From the NCBI GenBank assembly GCA_034669045.1, contig JAXDOD010000060.1:1-51039 (forward strand): a DNA stretch of 51,039 bases, given 5' to 3'. Numbering within the stretch: the first letter of the stretch is position 1; each line of letters starts with the position of its first letter. A model generated the notes under the pieces. The model did not search any database. It worked only from the letters and a program-made list of their open reading frames with translations, and was not told where the DNA came from. Shown here piece by piece: positions 18,311 through 27,068 of the stretch. A program made the translations under genes and the position numbers. Source of the DNA: VAZQ01 sp034669045. Its GTDB lineage: Bacteria; Pseudomonadota; Alphaproteobacteria; Rhizobiales; Xanthobacteraceae.

Positions 18311-18504
18311 GGCATGGGCTTTCAGTTGCGGGCAGGAACTCGTGGGTGTTCGGTATAGAGCATCATCATGGCCGGCGCGACCGGGACGATCTGGAGCTCG
18401 ACGAAGCGCGCGCCAGGCGTTCGCGCCGCACGCCCCGCACGCAACCGCGCCGCTGACGATCCCTTTACGTCTCCGTGGCAGCCTGAGCGCAGGAGGGCTC
18501 ACCC

Positions 18505-19239
18505 ATGTTGAAGACATCCGCATGGCGCGCGGAGCGCAATCGCAAGGCGCTGGCGCGGCTCACCAAGGCGCTGCCGGAGCTCTTTCCACCGCCGGTGCTC
18601 GCCCGCGCGCTCGGCTGTCCGTTCATCCCGCCGACGCCGCGGCGCGCCATCGACGGCTACTGGCGGGCGCATCCGCTGCGCGCCGACCGGCTCGCGCGTG
18701 CACTGGCGGCCAGGAGCGGCACGCCGGACGGATGGACCTGGCGGCTCGCCACCGGCCGCGCGCGCGACCTGCCGAAGACGTTCCGGTTCCCGCCGACGCC
18801 CTATCGCGAACGGAAATTTTCGCGCGGGCCGGGCCATTGCTGCGTCTGCGGCCAACCGGTCTACCGGCTCGGCTGGCATGCCGATCTCTGGGACGCCGGT
18901 CCCAACCGCAACGCCGAGTGGCACGCGGTCTGCGTCACCGCCTGGGATTTCTGGGGTGCGCCGAGCGACTATGTGCGGCTGCTCAAGCGGCTGCAGGTGC
19001 GGCGCTGCGCCGCAAGCGGGCAACGGCTGCTCAAGACCGCCGAGGTCGACCACCGCATGCCGCTGTTCCGGGTGTGGCAGGAGCACCGGGAGCTGCCGTG
19101 GCCGGACTTGCTCGGCTTCTGGGGCGTGCGCAACCTGCAGGTCATCAACCGCGAGGCGCACGCCGCCAAATGCGCTGCCGAGGCCGGCTATCGCCGTGAG
19201 GCGCGGGTTGAGCAGACGGCCCTGTCGCGCGATCTGTAG
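18505..19239 (+). CDS. HNH-type nuclease domain protein
   Basis: The 244-residue product has an HNH-like C-terminal half: Cys112-x2-Cys115 (HCCVCGQ), the Asp182-His183 pair in AEVDHRMPLF, Asn210 and His219 in NLQVINREAHAAK. This fits a beta-beta-alpha metal finger nuclease. The first 100 residues are basic and unlike known domains. A strong AGGAGG lies before the ATG at 18505. It is divergent from the molybdoenzyme gene and no methylase or phage genes are nearby, so it is not an obvious restriction system. The biological role is unknown. Confidence 0.68.
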   Translation: MLKTSAWRAERNRKALARLTKALPELFPPPVLARALGCPFIPPTPRRAIDGYWRAHPLRADRLARALAARSGTPDGWTWRLATGRARDLPKTFRFPPTPYRERKFSRGPGHCCVCGQPVYRLGWHADLWDAGPNRNAEWHAVCVTAWDFWGAPSDYVRLLKRLQVRRCAASGQRLLKTAEVDHRMPLFRVWQEHRELPWPDLLGFWGVRNLQVINREAHAAKCAAEAGYRREARVEQTALSRDL

Positions 19240-19423
19240 TGCACCGGTTCTGAATCCCGGCCTGACCGTGGGCGCCTTGTGAGCGCGGGCGCCGTGCCCT
19301 CCTGCCTTGCGCAGGGTTCACGCTCCTTGCGAATTCCCATGGCGTCGATGGCGCTTGCCGCGCGCCTGCGGTTGGTGTTGGCTCGCCCCACGTCCGGGAA
19401 ATCCGCAAACGCAGAATCGAGCC

Positions 19424-20995
19424 ATGCAAGAGCACGTGACGCCGCCGACGAATACGAAACCCGCCATCGATTGCGAGAGGTTCCGGCTGCGACGGTTCAT
19501 CGAGCGCCTGATCGCGCTCGGCGAGGTCGAGGTGCACGACGAACCGGTCGCGCTCGCCGACCTGAGCGCGCTGATCGAGGCGACGCCGAAGACGACGCTG
19601 TTCCGCAAGGCCGGCCCCGAGCAGCACGAGGTCGTGGCCGCGGTCACCGGCAGCCGGCGCCGCCTGGCCGCGGCATTCGGCGTCGACTTCCGCGACATGG
19701 CGCGCGAGTACATGCGCCGCATGGCCGACCCGCAGGAGATCGTCGAAGTGTCCTCGGCCGACGCGCCGGTGCACCAGGTCGTGCGCCTGGGCGACGACAT
19801 CGACCTCACGCGGCTGCCGTTCCACCTCCAGCACGAGTTCGACGGCGGGCCCTACATCTCGTCGGCGATCGACTATTCGACCGATCCCGCCACCGGCAAG
19901 AACAACGTCGGCTGCCGCCGCCTGATGCTGCGCAACCGCAACACCGTGAGCTCGAACCTCACCGCGCCGTCGGACATGCAGCGCATCTATCGCGAATGCG
20001 TGGCGCGCAAGCAAAGGCTGCCGGTGAGCTTCGCGGTCGGCTCGCATCCGCTCGACTTCCTGGCGGCGACGCTGCGCGGCCCGGGCGACGAGTTCAGGAC
20101 CGTCGCGACCTTTCGCGGCGCGACGATGCCGATGGTGCGCGGCTTGACCAACGGCGTGCTGGCGCCGGCGGACGCCGAGATGATCATCGAGGGCTATTTC
20201 GACGAGCTCGGCTATCGCGAATATGACGGCCCCTTCGGCGAGTTCTGGGGCTTCTACGGCCCGGCGCATCTCGACCCGCTGTTCCACGTCACCGCCATCA
20301 CGATGCGCAAGGACGTGCTGCACCAGTCGGTGCTGCACGGCACCTCGCATCTCGACCGCGTCGACTCGTGCAGCCTCTCCGCCGCCCACACCGAGGCGGC
20401 AGTCATCGGCGCGCTGCGCGCGGCCGGCATCGAGCCGGTCGCGGTGTCCTCCTCGGAAGCCGCGGCGCCGCGCCAGCATGTGCGCGTGGCCTTGCGGCGC
20501 GGCACGGCGGGCGAAGGCAGGCGCGCGATCGCGACCTTGTTCGAGCTGCGCGGCTTGAAGCACGTCACCGTGGTCGACGACGACATCGACGTGTTCTCCG
20601 ACGCCGAGGTGGAATGGGCCATGTCGACGCGCTTCCGCGCCGATCGCGACCTCGTTCTGGCGCCGGGACAGCCGGCCTATTACACCGACCCGACCGCGAC
20701 GCCGGAGCAGACGATAACCAAGATCGCCTTCGACGTGACCGCGCCCTACGACAGGCCGGACACGCTCGAGTCGCGCCGCCCGCAGCCGCCGCGCCTGACC
20801 AGGCCGGCGCGCTACCAGACGGTGCGGCAGGCTTTGGACTCCGGGCCGATGTATTTCGGCGCGCTCATGGAAGCGGTCGGCAGCCGCGACGGCCGCGAGA
20901 TCGCGCTCGAGCTCGACGCGTTGCGCGACCAGGGCCTGGTCGGACGCATGCCCGAGGGCGAGTGGTGTTTGCAGAAGCCCGGCGGGACGCCGTAA
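19424..20995 (+). CDS. UbiD-family (prenyl-FMN) decarboxylase
   Basis: The 523-residue protein is a UbiD-type reversible decarboxylase, which uses prenylated FMN made by a UbiX partner; no ubiX is in the window. Recognisable parts are NVGCRRLML with the cofactor-side Arg and YDGPFGEFWGFYGP. The usual E-G-P-F-G-E pair reads D268-G-P-F-G-E273, a conservative change of the first acid. The last 60 residues (from QTVRQALDSGPMYFG) form an extra helical, winged-helix-like tail. The ATG at 19424 gives a normal N-terminus. An enoyl-CoA hydratase follows, suggesting aromatic or unsaturated acid catabolism rather than ubiquinone synthesis. Confidence 0.86.
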   Translation: MQEHVTPPTNTKPAIDCERFRLRRFIERLIALGEVEVHDEPVALADLSALIEATPKTTLFRKAGPEQHEVVAAVTGSRRRLAAAFGVDFRDMAREYMRRMADPQEIVEVSSADAPVHQVVRLGDDIDLTRLPFHLQHEFDGGPYISSAIDYSTDPATGKNNVGCRRLMLRNRNTVSSNLTAPSDMQRIYRECVARKQRLPVSFAVGSHPLDFLAATLRGPGDEFRTVATFRGATMPMVRGLTNGVLAPADAEMIIEGYFDELGYREYDGPFGEFWGFYGPAHLDPLFHVTAITMRKDVLHQSVLHGTSHLDRVDSCSLSAAHTEAAVIGALRAAGIEPVAVSSSEAAAPRQHVRVALRRGTAGEGRRAIATLFELRGLKHVTVVDDDIDVFSDAEVEWAMSTRFRADRDLVLAPGQPAYYTDPTATPEQTITKIAFDVTAPYDRPDTLESRRPQPPRLTRPARYQTVRQALDSGPMYFGALMEAVGSRDGREIALELDALRDQGLVGRMPEGEWCLQKPGGTP

Positions 20996-21225
20996 CAGCG
21001 CGGCTGGCGTCGCACCAAGAGCGGGGCACACGCGCCCCGCCGATCACGCCCGCGGATCGCCGCCTTGCAACGAATTTGGCTGCATCGTAGGCTTTGACCG
21101 TCGTCACGCCGAACACAAGTCCCCACGCGATCCGACGTTGTCGCCTGCCGCCACGCCAACGCGAGGCGGGGCATCCGCCGAATGGGCGCAGCCAAGCTCC
21201 CGCAACAACCTGGGAAACCCCGCCG

Positions 21226-21963
21226 ATGTCGGACCAAATCCTCTCCAAGCGCAGCGGCGCGATCCTCGAGATCACGCTCAATCGTCCGGCCGAAGGCAAC
21301 GCCGCGACCGACGACATGGCGCGCGAGGTGACGCGGCTGGTCGAGGAGGCGCCCGATGACGTGCAGGCGATCGTGCTGCGCGGCGCCGGCGAGGACTTCT
21401 GCATCGGCCGCGCCAGCATGGGTTCGCCGCGGCCGCCCGGCGCGGTCGACCCGCTGCCGGCCCGGCGCGGCTACGACGTGATCTTCGGCTGCTACGGCGC
21501 GGTGCGGGCAACGCCGCTGCCGGTGATCGGCGTCGTGCAAGGCCGCGCGCTCGGCTTCGGCTGCGCGATGGCGGCGATCTGCGACATCACGATCGCGAGC
21601 GACCGCGCCACCTTCCAGGTGCCGGAGATGATGCACAACATCCTCCCCACCATGGTGATGTCCTCCTTCGTCGACCGCGTGCCGCGCAAGGCGTTCAACT
21701 ACCTGGTCTACACCACCGCCGTGATCAGCGCGGAGCGCGCGCTCACCTTCGGCATCGTCAGCGAAGTCGTGCCGGCGGCGCGCCTTGAGGCGACGGTGCA
21801 GGATACCTGCGCGGCCATCCTCAAGGCGCCGCGTGCCGCCATCCTCGGCGTCAAGGAATACGCCTCGCGCGCATTCAGCATGGATACGGCCGGCGCGGTC
21901 GATTACGCGCGCAACCTGCACACCGCGATCAACTCCTCGGCGGAGATGCGCAAGAAGCCGTAG
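21226..21963 (+). CDS. Enoyl-CoA hydratase/isomerase-family protein
   Basis: The 245-residue crotonase-fold protein has both oxyanion-hole segments, GAGEDFCIGRAS and GRALGFGCAMAAICDITIAS, and a PEMM segment where one catalytic Glu lies in hydratases. The second acid is not obvious, so hydratase, isomerase or another crotonase reaction is possible. The start ATG at 21226 is chosen because the 44 upstream codons lack family similarity. It lies 230 bases after the UbiD gene on the same strand; an own promoter is possible. Confidence 0.82.
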   Translation: MSDQILSKRSGAILEITLNRPAEGNAATDDMAREVTRLVEEAPDDVQAIVLRGAGEDFCIGRASMGSPRPPGAVDPLPARRGYDVIFGCYGAVRATPLPVIGVVQGRALGFGCAMAAICDITIASDRATFQVPEMMHNILPTMVMSSFVDRVPRKAFNYLVYTTAVISAERALTFGIVSEVVPAARLEATVQDTCAAILKAPRAAILGVKEYASRAFSMDTAGAVDYARNLHTAINSSAEMRKKP

Positions 21964-22380
21964 CGCCGGGCGCGGACACCGTTCATCCGCCTGCGGCAGA
22001 CGTGCATCATCCTCCGCGCGTGCTAGTGCGTGGCGATGGCGATGCGGCGGCGTCGCATTCGATCGTGCCGGCGATGACGATGCGTCGGGAACTTTCGCGC
22101 ACCGCTCGGATCGTGACGGAGCCATGGAACTTCGGTGCGTGACGTTCCGCAGCCGATCGGAGTTCCAATACGGCGAACCGCGCATGGAACTATTGCGCCT
22201 CGCAAAAGCAACATGTCGGAACTTTTGGCGGACTGACATACCGCTTGGCGCCTCGCGATTAACCTCAAAATAACATTGCCCGAAGATTATCGCGATCGCT
22301 GCAATTTGTAGTCACCACCCTGCCGCACTGTGGCCCTGCACGGCCGCTAGATCATCGCCATCGGGAACGGGGGAACTGGG
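21964..22380. other. 417-base gap without a recognisable gene
   Basis: The stretch between the crotonase gene and the M15-like gene is less GC-rich in its right half. It contains four GGAAC words in its middle, but none has the CGTT partner expected 16-17 bases on for an EcfG promoter. No RNA or gene was recognised. Confidence 0.4.
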
Positions 22381-23451
22381 ATGCGGGGGATTCGCGCCGC
22401 CAACTCGGCTGGTCGTATTAAGCCGGCTGATCGTATTTCGAACTGCGCTGTGCTGATGGCCAGCGTGTCGTGCGGCGTGCTGGTGTTCTTCGTGGCGCTG
22501 CCGATCGCGCGCTCGAGCCCCTATCCGACGCCGCGCCACGGCGCGTGGGTGCTGGAGAAGCCGGCGACGCACGTCGCCTCGCTGGTTCCCTTGTCGATCG
22601 CGATCGAGACGCGGCCCGTTATCGAATCGGAAACCATCGCGACTAACGAAGCGGAAACCATGCCGCAGCGTGCGGGATTCATGCTCGCTTCGGTCGACAC
22701 CAAGGCCATCGCGCGCGAGACCGCGACCGACGCGGACCCGGAGCCGCTGTTCACCAAGAGCATCGCGACCTTGCGCTTCGTCAAGCCGCCGGCGGATTCT
22801 CTGACCATCGCGAGCGCGCCGAGCGTGGCGCCGGCCGTGGCCGCGCCCGCCGCAACGGCGGCGAAGCAGCCGGTCGGTCCGATGGACGAAGTCGACGACT
22901 ATCTCTGGGAGGTCTACCAGCGCGCGCCGGTGAAGAAGGATTCGACCGGCGACTTTAGCTGGAAGGATCCGGCGGCGGCCAAGCGCGTGAAGATGACGCT
23001 GCAGACCTACGTGATCCTCGGCATGGACCGCGACTTTCGCGAAATGCTCTATCACTCCGGCAAGGCGATGGACGATGCCGGCATCCGCTGGTCGATGCTG
23101 AGCGCGTTCCGCGACGACTACCGCCAGCAGATCGCATCGGGCTTCAAGGCGCGCGCCGGCAACTCGCTGCACGGCGGGTCGCGCGCGACCGGCGGCTACG
23201 GCCACGGCCGCGCCGTCGACATCGTCAGTGCCGACGGCGACCATTCGGCGGTGTGGCGATGGGTCGACCGCAACGGCGGAAGATACGGACTGTCGCGCCC
23301 GATGCCCGGCGCCGACCCGGCGCACATCCAGCCGCGCGGCAACTGGAAGGGCATCGCAGTCGCATTGCGCGACACGCGCACGCGGCTCGCGGACAAGAAC
23401 GAGGCCAAGGCCAAGGTCGCCGCCAAGCCGGCCGACTCGTCGAGCCGCTGA
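22381..23451 (+). CDS. Exported protein with M15-like (D-Ala-D-Ala peptidase-like) C-terminus
   Basis: The 356-residue protein has one membrane or signal helix at about 22-43 (MASVSCGVLVFFVALPIA), an Ala/Pro-rich linker to about 160 and a C-terminal domain of about 190 residues. That domain has WSMLSAFRDDYRQ, NSLHGGSRATGGYGHGRAVDI (about 261-281) and HIQPRG, which recall the His, Asp and final His zinc ligands of M15 peptidases and their degenerate relatives in rhizobia. The classical SxHxxGxAxD spacing is not exact, so activity is uncertain. A role in murein handling in the periplasm is plausible. It converges on the RpiR gene. Confidence 0.65.
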   Translation: MRGIRAANSAGRIKPADRISNCAVLMASVSCGVLVFFVALPIARSSPYPTPRHGAWVLEKPATHVASLVPLSIAIETRPVIESETIATNEAETMPQRAGFMLASVDTKAIARETATDADPEPLFTKSIATLRFVKPPADSLTIASAPSVAPAVAAPAATAAKQPVGPMDEVDDYLWEVYQRAPVKKDSTGDFSWKDPAAAKRVKMTLQTYVILGMDRDFREMLYHSGKAMDDAGIRWSMLSAFRDDYRQQIASGFKARAGNSLHGGSRATGGYGHGRAVDIVSADGDHSAVWRWVDRNGGRYGLSRPMPGADPAHIQPRGNWKGIAVALRDTRTRLADKNEAKAKVAAKPADSSSR

Positions 23452-23477
23452 CGCTCGCCGCCTCCGGCGCGGTGATC

Positions 23478-23493
23478 GCCGCCTGAAGGCGGC
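23478..23493. terminator. Short GC hairpin between convergent genes
   Basis: GCCGCC-TGAA-GGCGGC forms a six-pair stem with a four-base loop just after the M15-like gene and before the stop of the RpiR gene. No clear T-run follows on either strand, so it is at best a weak bidirectional terminator. Confidence 0.3.
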
Positions 23494-23512
23494 CGTGTCG
23501 GCATCCGCCGTT

Positions 23513-24430
23513 TTATTCGGCCCGGTCGCCTTTCAGGAGCAGCGCGTCCCATTTGTTCATCAGGCGGTCGACGCGGCCATAGCGTTCGAGCCCGCTCATC
23601 CCTTTTGCCACCACCATGCCGTTGAGCAGCGCATTGGCGACCGCCATCGGCGCGACCAGTGAATTGTGCAGTCCGGTGCCGGCGGAAGCCGCGATCAATA
23701 TGACCTCGGCGGCCTGCCCGACCGCGGAGATCGGGCTGTCGGTGACGGCGATCACCTTGGCCCTGGTGTCCTTCGCGAACTGCACGGCGCGGTGGGTGGC
23801 CGCCGCGTAGCGCGGAAAGGTGAACGCCACCATGCAATCGCCGGCGGCGATCTCCGCCAGGCGCGAATTGGCCATGGCGTCCTCGGCGCCGAGAAGAACG
23901 ACGTCGTTGCGCAGCCGGTCGAGGATCAACGCGAAATATTGCGCAACCGGGTGCGACGACAGGCCGGCCACGACATAGACCCGGCGCGAGCGATTCATGA
24001 TGTCGACCGCGTTGTCGAGGTCGGCTGCGGTCAAAGCCTCCACGGTGCGGTGCAGGTTTTGCAGGTCGTGGCCGAGCGACGCCGCGTGGCACGTGTTCTT
24101 GAGATGGACGACGGGGCTGCTGTCGCCGCTGACCTCGCCCACGCGCGAGAGCTGGCCGCGCACGATCTGGCGCATGCGGCGCTGGAGATCGGGAAAGCCG
24201 TTGAGGCCGAGCCGATAGGTGAAGCGGACAATGGTCGAGGGATTGACCTCAAGCCGCGCCGCCATCTGGTCGACGGTCGAGAACGCGACCTGCTCGGAAT
24301 TCTCCACGATATATTCGGCGATGCGCTTCTGCGACTGCGTGAGCCGGTCGTAGCTGCGGCGCAGATCCTCGATGACGTCGCTCGACACCGCAGGCTCCGT
24401 CACCCCCGCTGTCGGTCTGCGTATCGCCAC
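23513..24430 (-). CDS. MurR/RpiR-family transcriptional regulator
   Basis: The 305-residue protein has an N-terminal HTH_6 domain (about 16-92; STVDQMAARLEVNPSTIVRFTYRLGLNGF holds the recognition helices) and a C-terminal SIS sugar-phosphate-type domain (about 145-280; VYVVAGLSSHPVAQYFA and VIAVTDSPISAVG). I chose GTG at 24430, which has GGAGAA upstream. The frame runs 65 codons further, but that part is only Arg-rich and not in the family. Two related GCAAC palindromes lie upstream. The effector may be any phosphorylated or acidic ligand; the target genes are not known. Confidence 0.85.
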   Translation of the reverse strand: MAIRRPTAGVTEPAVSSDVIEDLRRSYDRLTQSQKRIAEYIVENSEQVAFSTVDQMAARLEVNPSTIVRFTYRLGLNGFPDLQRRMRQIVRGQLSRVGEVSGDSSPVVHLKNTCHAASLGHDLQNLHRTVEALTAADLDNAVDIMNRSRRVYVVAGLSSHPVAQYFALILDRLRNDVVLLGAEDAMANSRLAEIAAGDCMVAFTFPRYAAATHRAVQFAKDTRAKVIAVTDSPISAVGQAAEVILIAASAGTGLHNSLVAPMAVANALLNGMVVAKGMSGLERYGRVDRLMNKWDALLLKGDRAE

Positions 24431-24525
24431 CGGCTTCTCCCTGCCGCGCCGCGGGGCGGGGCTCCGGCTCCCGCCCAAGGTCGTGTTCACGACAGCGGTG
24501 GTGGTATCAACGGCGGCAAATCGAC

Positions 24526-24542
24526 GCAACAATTTTCGTTGC
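24526..24542. promoter_or_regulatory. Candidate operator 1 upstream of the RpiR gene
   Basis: Read on the minus strand, the site is GCAACGAAAATTGTTGC, with GCAAC/GTTGC arms, about 95 bases before the GTG start. It shares its left half, GCAACGAA, with the second site at 24650. Autoregulation by this regulator is inferred, not shown. Confidence 0.4.
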
Positions 24543-24649
24543 AGCGCATGCAAAAGCGCCGCGCGGGTGCGACGGCGCTTTGGCGCGCGCCGGGGTCCGA
24601 GCCTCGCAATTGCGGGGCTGTTCAACCTGTGGCTGCGGCTTCTTTGAAT

Positions 24650-24663
24650 GCAACGAACGTTGC
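24650..24663. promoter_or_regulatory. Candidate operator 2 upstream of the RpiR gene
   Basis: GCAACGAACGTTGC is a perfect inverted repeat apart from its two central bases. It lies about 220 bases before the RpiR start and just downstream of the desaturase stop. The match to site 1 suggests the same DNA-binding protein. Confidence 0.4.
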
Positions 24664-24751
24664 GGGAGCCGGAAAATGAGAGACGGAGCGGTGGACGAAA
24701 ACCGCGGCTGGTCCGTCAGTGGATCAGGATGCCACCGCGGCGCATGCCCAT

Positions 24752-25837
24752 TCAGCGCCCGAGGTCCGCACCGGCGGCGCGCGCGCCCGCATGGCAATCG
24801 CCGAGGCGGTGCGAGTTGATGTCCCGGAACGAAATCAGCCGCCGCCGTCCCTCGTCCCACAGCACCAGCCGCACGCAGCAGAGGCTCTGCAGCAGGGTCA
24901 GCCGGCTCATGCCGCGCAGCTCGGGATAGTCGCGCAGCGCCCGCGGCAGGCGATAGTAGGGAATGCGGCTGCACAGATGATGGACGTGGTGCACGCCGAT
25001 ATTGGCCGTGAACCATCGCAGGATCGCCGGCAGGTCGTAATACGAGCTCCCGTGCAGGGCCGCCTCGTGCAGGGTCCACTCGCCGTCATGAGCCCAGAAC
25101 GTATGCTCGAACTGGTGCTGCACGTAGAACAGCCAGACTCCGATCGAGCCTGCGAGCAACGTGATCGGCAGTTGCACGAGCAGGAAGGGCCCGATGCCGA
25201 TGAACCAGATCAGCACGGCGACGACGAGCGCGATGCCGAAATTGGTCGCCATGGTGCTGAGCCAGGGCTGCCAGCCGCCGCGCAGCATGCCGACCGGCAG
25301 CCGATGCTGCAGGACGAACAGATAGACCGGGCCGATGCCGAACATCACGAACGGGTGGCGGTAGAGCCGATAGCAAAGCCGGCGCCAGAACGAGAGCGCC
25401 AGATATTCGCGCACCGTGAGCGTGTCGACGTCACCCAGGCCGCGGCGGTCGAGATTGCCCGAACTGGCGTGATGGATCGCATGGGTGCGGCGCCAGAAAT
25501 CATAAGGGGTCAACGTGAACACGCCGATCACCCGCCCCACCCAGTCGTTGGCGAGGCGATGGCGGAAGAAGGCGCCGTGGCCGCAATCATGCTGGATCAT
25601 GAACAGCCGCACGAGAAAGCCCGCGGCCGGCACCGCCAGCAGCAGCGAGAGCCACCAGAAGCCGAAATAATAGGCCGCCCAGGCGAGCGCCCAGAGCGCC
25701 GCAAGCGGACCGAGCGTAATGGCGATCTCGACGATGCTGCGGCCGTCGCTCGGCTCGCGATAGCGTGCGAGAATCCGTGTCCATCCCCGCACGTCGGACG
25801 TGGCGGGTGTCGAGGCAGCAGAGGAGCGGTTATCCAA
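24752..25837 (-). CDS. Membrane fatty acid desaturase
   Basis: The 361-residue integral membrane protein carries the three histidine boxes of acyl-lipid desaturases: HDCGH at 83-87, HAIHH at 119-123 and HHVHH at 283-287. Four hydrophobic segments fit the family, and the length is typical of omega-6/DesA-like enzymes. It would insert a cis double bond into membrane fatty acids using a di-iron centre. The first start is TTG at 25837 with no clear ribosome site; a GTG 45 bases inside is an alternative, and both keep all boxes. The electron donor gene is not nearby. Confidence 0.85.
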   Translation of the reverse strand: MDNRSSAASTPATSDVRGWTRILARYREPSDGRSIVEIAITLGPLAALWALAWAAYYFGFWWLSLLLAVPAAGFLVRLFMIQHDCGHGAFFRHRLANDWVGRVIGVFTLTPYDFWRRTHAIHHASSGNLDRRGLGDVDTLTVREYLALSFWRRLCYRLYRHPFVMFGIGPVYLFVLQHRLPVGMLRGGWQPWLSTMATNFGIALVVAVLIWFIGIGPFLLVQLPITLLAGSIGVWLFYVQHQFEHTFWAHDGEWTLHEAALHGSSYYDLPAILRWFTANIGVHHVHHLCSRIPYYRLPRALRDYPELRGMSRLTLLQSLCCVRLVLWDEGRRRLISFRDINSHRLGDCHAGARAAGADLGR

Positions 25838-26342
25838 AGATTAAGTCCGGGGCTGAGATTGCGGTGGCAGGACTGGATGCACGGGTCAGCTTGCGTCAAT
25901 CCGGTGGCTGCCTGTGTCGCACACCAAACCTCTCTAGCACGACTTTTCTATGTCCGAAACCGTACGTCCGGCGTAAAGTGCCCGCATCCGCGGGCGAGAA
26001 GCGAAGATGGGAATTTGTCAGGGATTATCAAGCGCGGCGCCGTTCGCGACCGACGCCGGTCCCGCCGGCATGCCGGTTGCAGGCCATCGGGCACGATGAT
26101 CCGAGCTTCCAAGGGCTGATTTTATCCAGCCTGGAACCTATATGGGTGTATGATGGGCTTGATCCCTCGGACGCGGAGCATCAAGCGGCCGAGCCAAGCC
26201 CGCGACCAGGAACAATTGCACTTCTGCCGGCGAAGACTTGCTTGATGGCCATGCCTGAACCCTCGGACGCGGCCCAGGTCATGCGGGCAGCCTGTTGACG
26301 CGGCAACTGCATTGGACGACGACATCATCCGAGGCACAAGGC
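25838..26342. other. 505-base gap, no recognised gene
   Basis: An open frame of 177 codons crosses this gap but shows no family features, and its codon use looks unlike the neighbours. The 13-base word CCCTCGGACGCGG occurs at 26164-26176 and again at 26260-26272. GCTTGAT and ATCAAGC near 26157-26187 could form a small hairpin. I see no RNA gene. Confidence 0.4.
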
Positions 26343-26597
26343 ATGGATGGCTTTGACTATAGCGCGCCCGCGGAGCTGTTTCCCACGCGCAGCCGCAAGG
26401 GAAACCGGCCGATGGGCTACCGGCGATTTGCCAAGGCCGCGGAAGCCATCCGTTTCGCGATCGAGGAACTGTCGCCGGAACTCCTGATCGGAGCCCACCT
26501 CGAGGTGGAAGAGCAGCGTTTCGACTCCGACGGCATCCGCCGGCTCTACGAGGACTCCGGTTATCCGCTCGCGCGGCGCGCGGCGCGAGCGACGTGA
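26343..26597 (+). CDS. Small conserved-type hypothetical protein (84 aa)
   Basis: The product starts MDGFDYSAPAELFPTRSRKG, has a central helix (RFAKAAEAIRFAIEEL) and an acidic stretch HLEVEEQRFDSDGIRRLYEDSGYPL. It has no membrane segment or signal. It lies 24 bases before the DUF1488 gene on the same strand, so the two are probably cotranscribed. I believe similar short proteins occur in Bradyrhizobium and relatives, but I assign no function. Confidence 0.6.
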   Translation: MDGFDYSAPAELFPTRSRKGNRPMGYRRFAKAAEAIRFAIEELSPELLIGAHLEVEEQRFDSDGIRRLYEDSGYPLARRAARAT

Positions 26598-26621
26598 CAC
26601 GTTGGAAACGGTACCCGGATC

Positions 26622-26885
26622 ATGGCGCTGAACTTTCCGAACCAGAGCCGGTCATATGACGCGACGCGTCGCGCCGTGCGTTTTTGGGGCCACGACAGCT
26701 CGATGGAGGCTTCGTTCTTCGTGACCGAAGACGCTCTGAAACGCGTGCAGCCCAACATGCGGTTCGACGAGCCCGGACTGCTGGGCGCGTTCGATGCCAA
26801 TCGCAGTCTGATCTATGCGGCCGCCGCGAAGGTCTATGCCCGCGGCCGCAGAGGGTCCTACGACCTTGTCAGCGCCGACTTTTAA
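26622..26885 (+). CDS. DUF1488-family protein
   Basis: The 87-residue protein fits DUF1488: NQSRSYDATRRAVRFWGHDSSMEASFFV at the start, then a segment ending FDANRSLIYAAAAKVYARGR. The family is small, soluble and without known function. The ATG at 26622 follows GGATC. Together with its upstream partner it may belong to a stress or housekeeping pair, but that is a guess. Confidence 0.72.
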   Translation: MALNFPNQSRSYDATRRAVRFWGHDSSMEASFFVTEDALKRVQPNMRFDEPGLLGAFDANRSLIYAAAAKVYARGRRGSYDLVSADF

Positions 26886-26945
26886 GGTCGCGGCCGCGCC
26901 TTTGCGCCGGCCACGGCGGGATTTAAGACCGGCGGCGGCTGGTGT

Positions 26946-27068
26946 TCAAAAGAACGCCGTGAAATTGAACGCCCACAGGAAGACCAGAAAGAACATGAGC
27001 ATGACCAAGCCAAAAGCATGCAGTCCATAAGGACCGATGAGAATTCTTGAAGTCGCCGACTGGTCCAT
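26946..27068 (-). CDS. Possible 40-residue single-pass membrane protein
   Basis: The frame runs from ATG at 27068 to TGA at 26946. It encodes a short polar head (MDQSATSRILIGPYG) and one long hydrophobic segment, LHAFGLVMLMFFLVFLWAFN, ending TAFF. The frame is closed by a stop nine bases before the ATG, so the start is fixed if it is real. AGGA lies about 14 bases upstream, a weak ribosome site. Its hydrophobic profile is unlikely by chance on the antisense of any gene, since no gene lies opposite. The function is unknown. Confidence 0.45.
   Translation of the reverse strand: MDQSATSRILIGPYGLHAFGLVMLMFFLVFLWAFNFTAFF

Larger units (their letters stand above)
24431..24751. other. 321-base leader region of the RpiR gene
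   Basis: This gap separates the desaturase stop from the RpiR start, both on the minus strand. It holds two palindromes listed separately and no convincing gene. An Arg-rich frame continuing upstream of the RpiR start is taken as non-coding. Confidence 0.45.

Noticed and set aside
19145..21031. A 628-codon open frame opposite the UbiD gene
   Set aside because: Composition is the same antisense type, and the UbiD protein on the other strand is clearly real.
22087..22222. EcfG (general stress) promoters based on repeated GGAAC words
   Set aside because: None of the GGAAC words has CGTT 16-17 bases downstream.
24431..24625. N-terminal extension of the RpiR regulator by 65 codons
   Set aside because: The added part is Arg-rich and low in complexity; starting at GTG 24430, which has GGAGAA in front, gives the normal family length.
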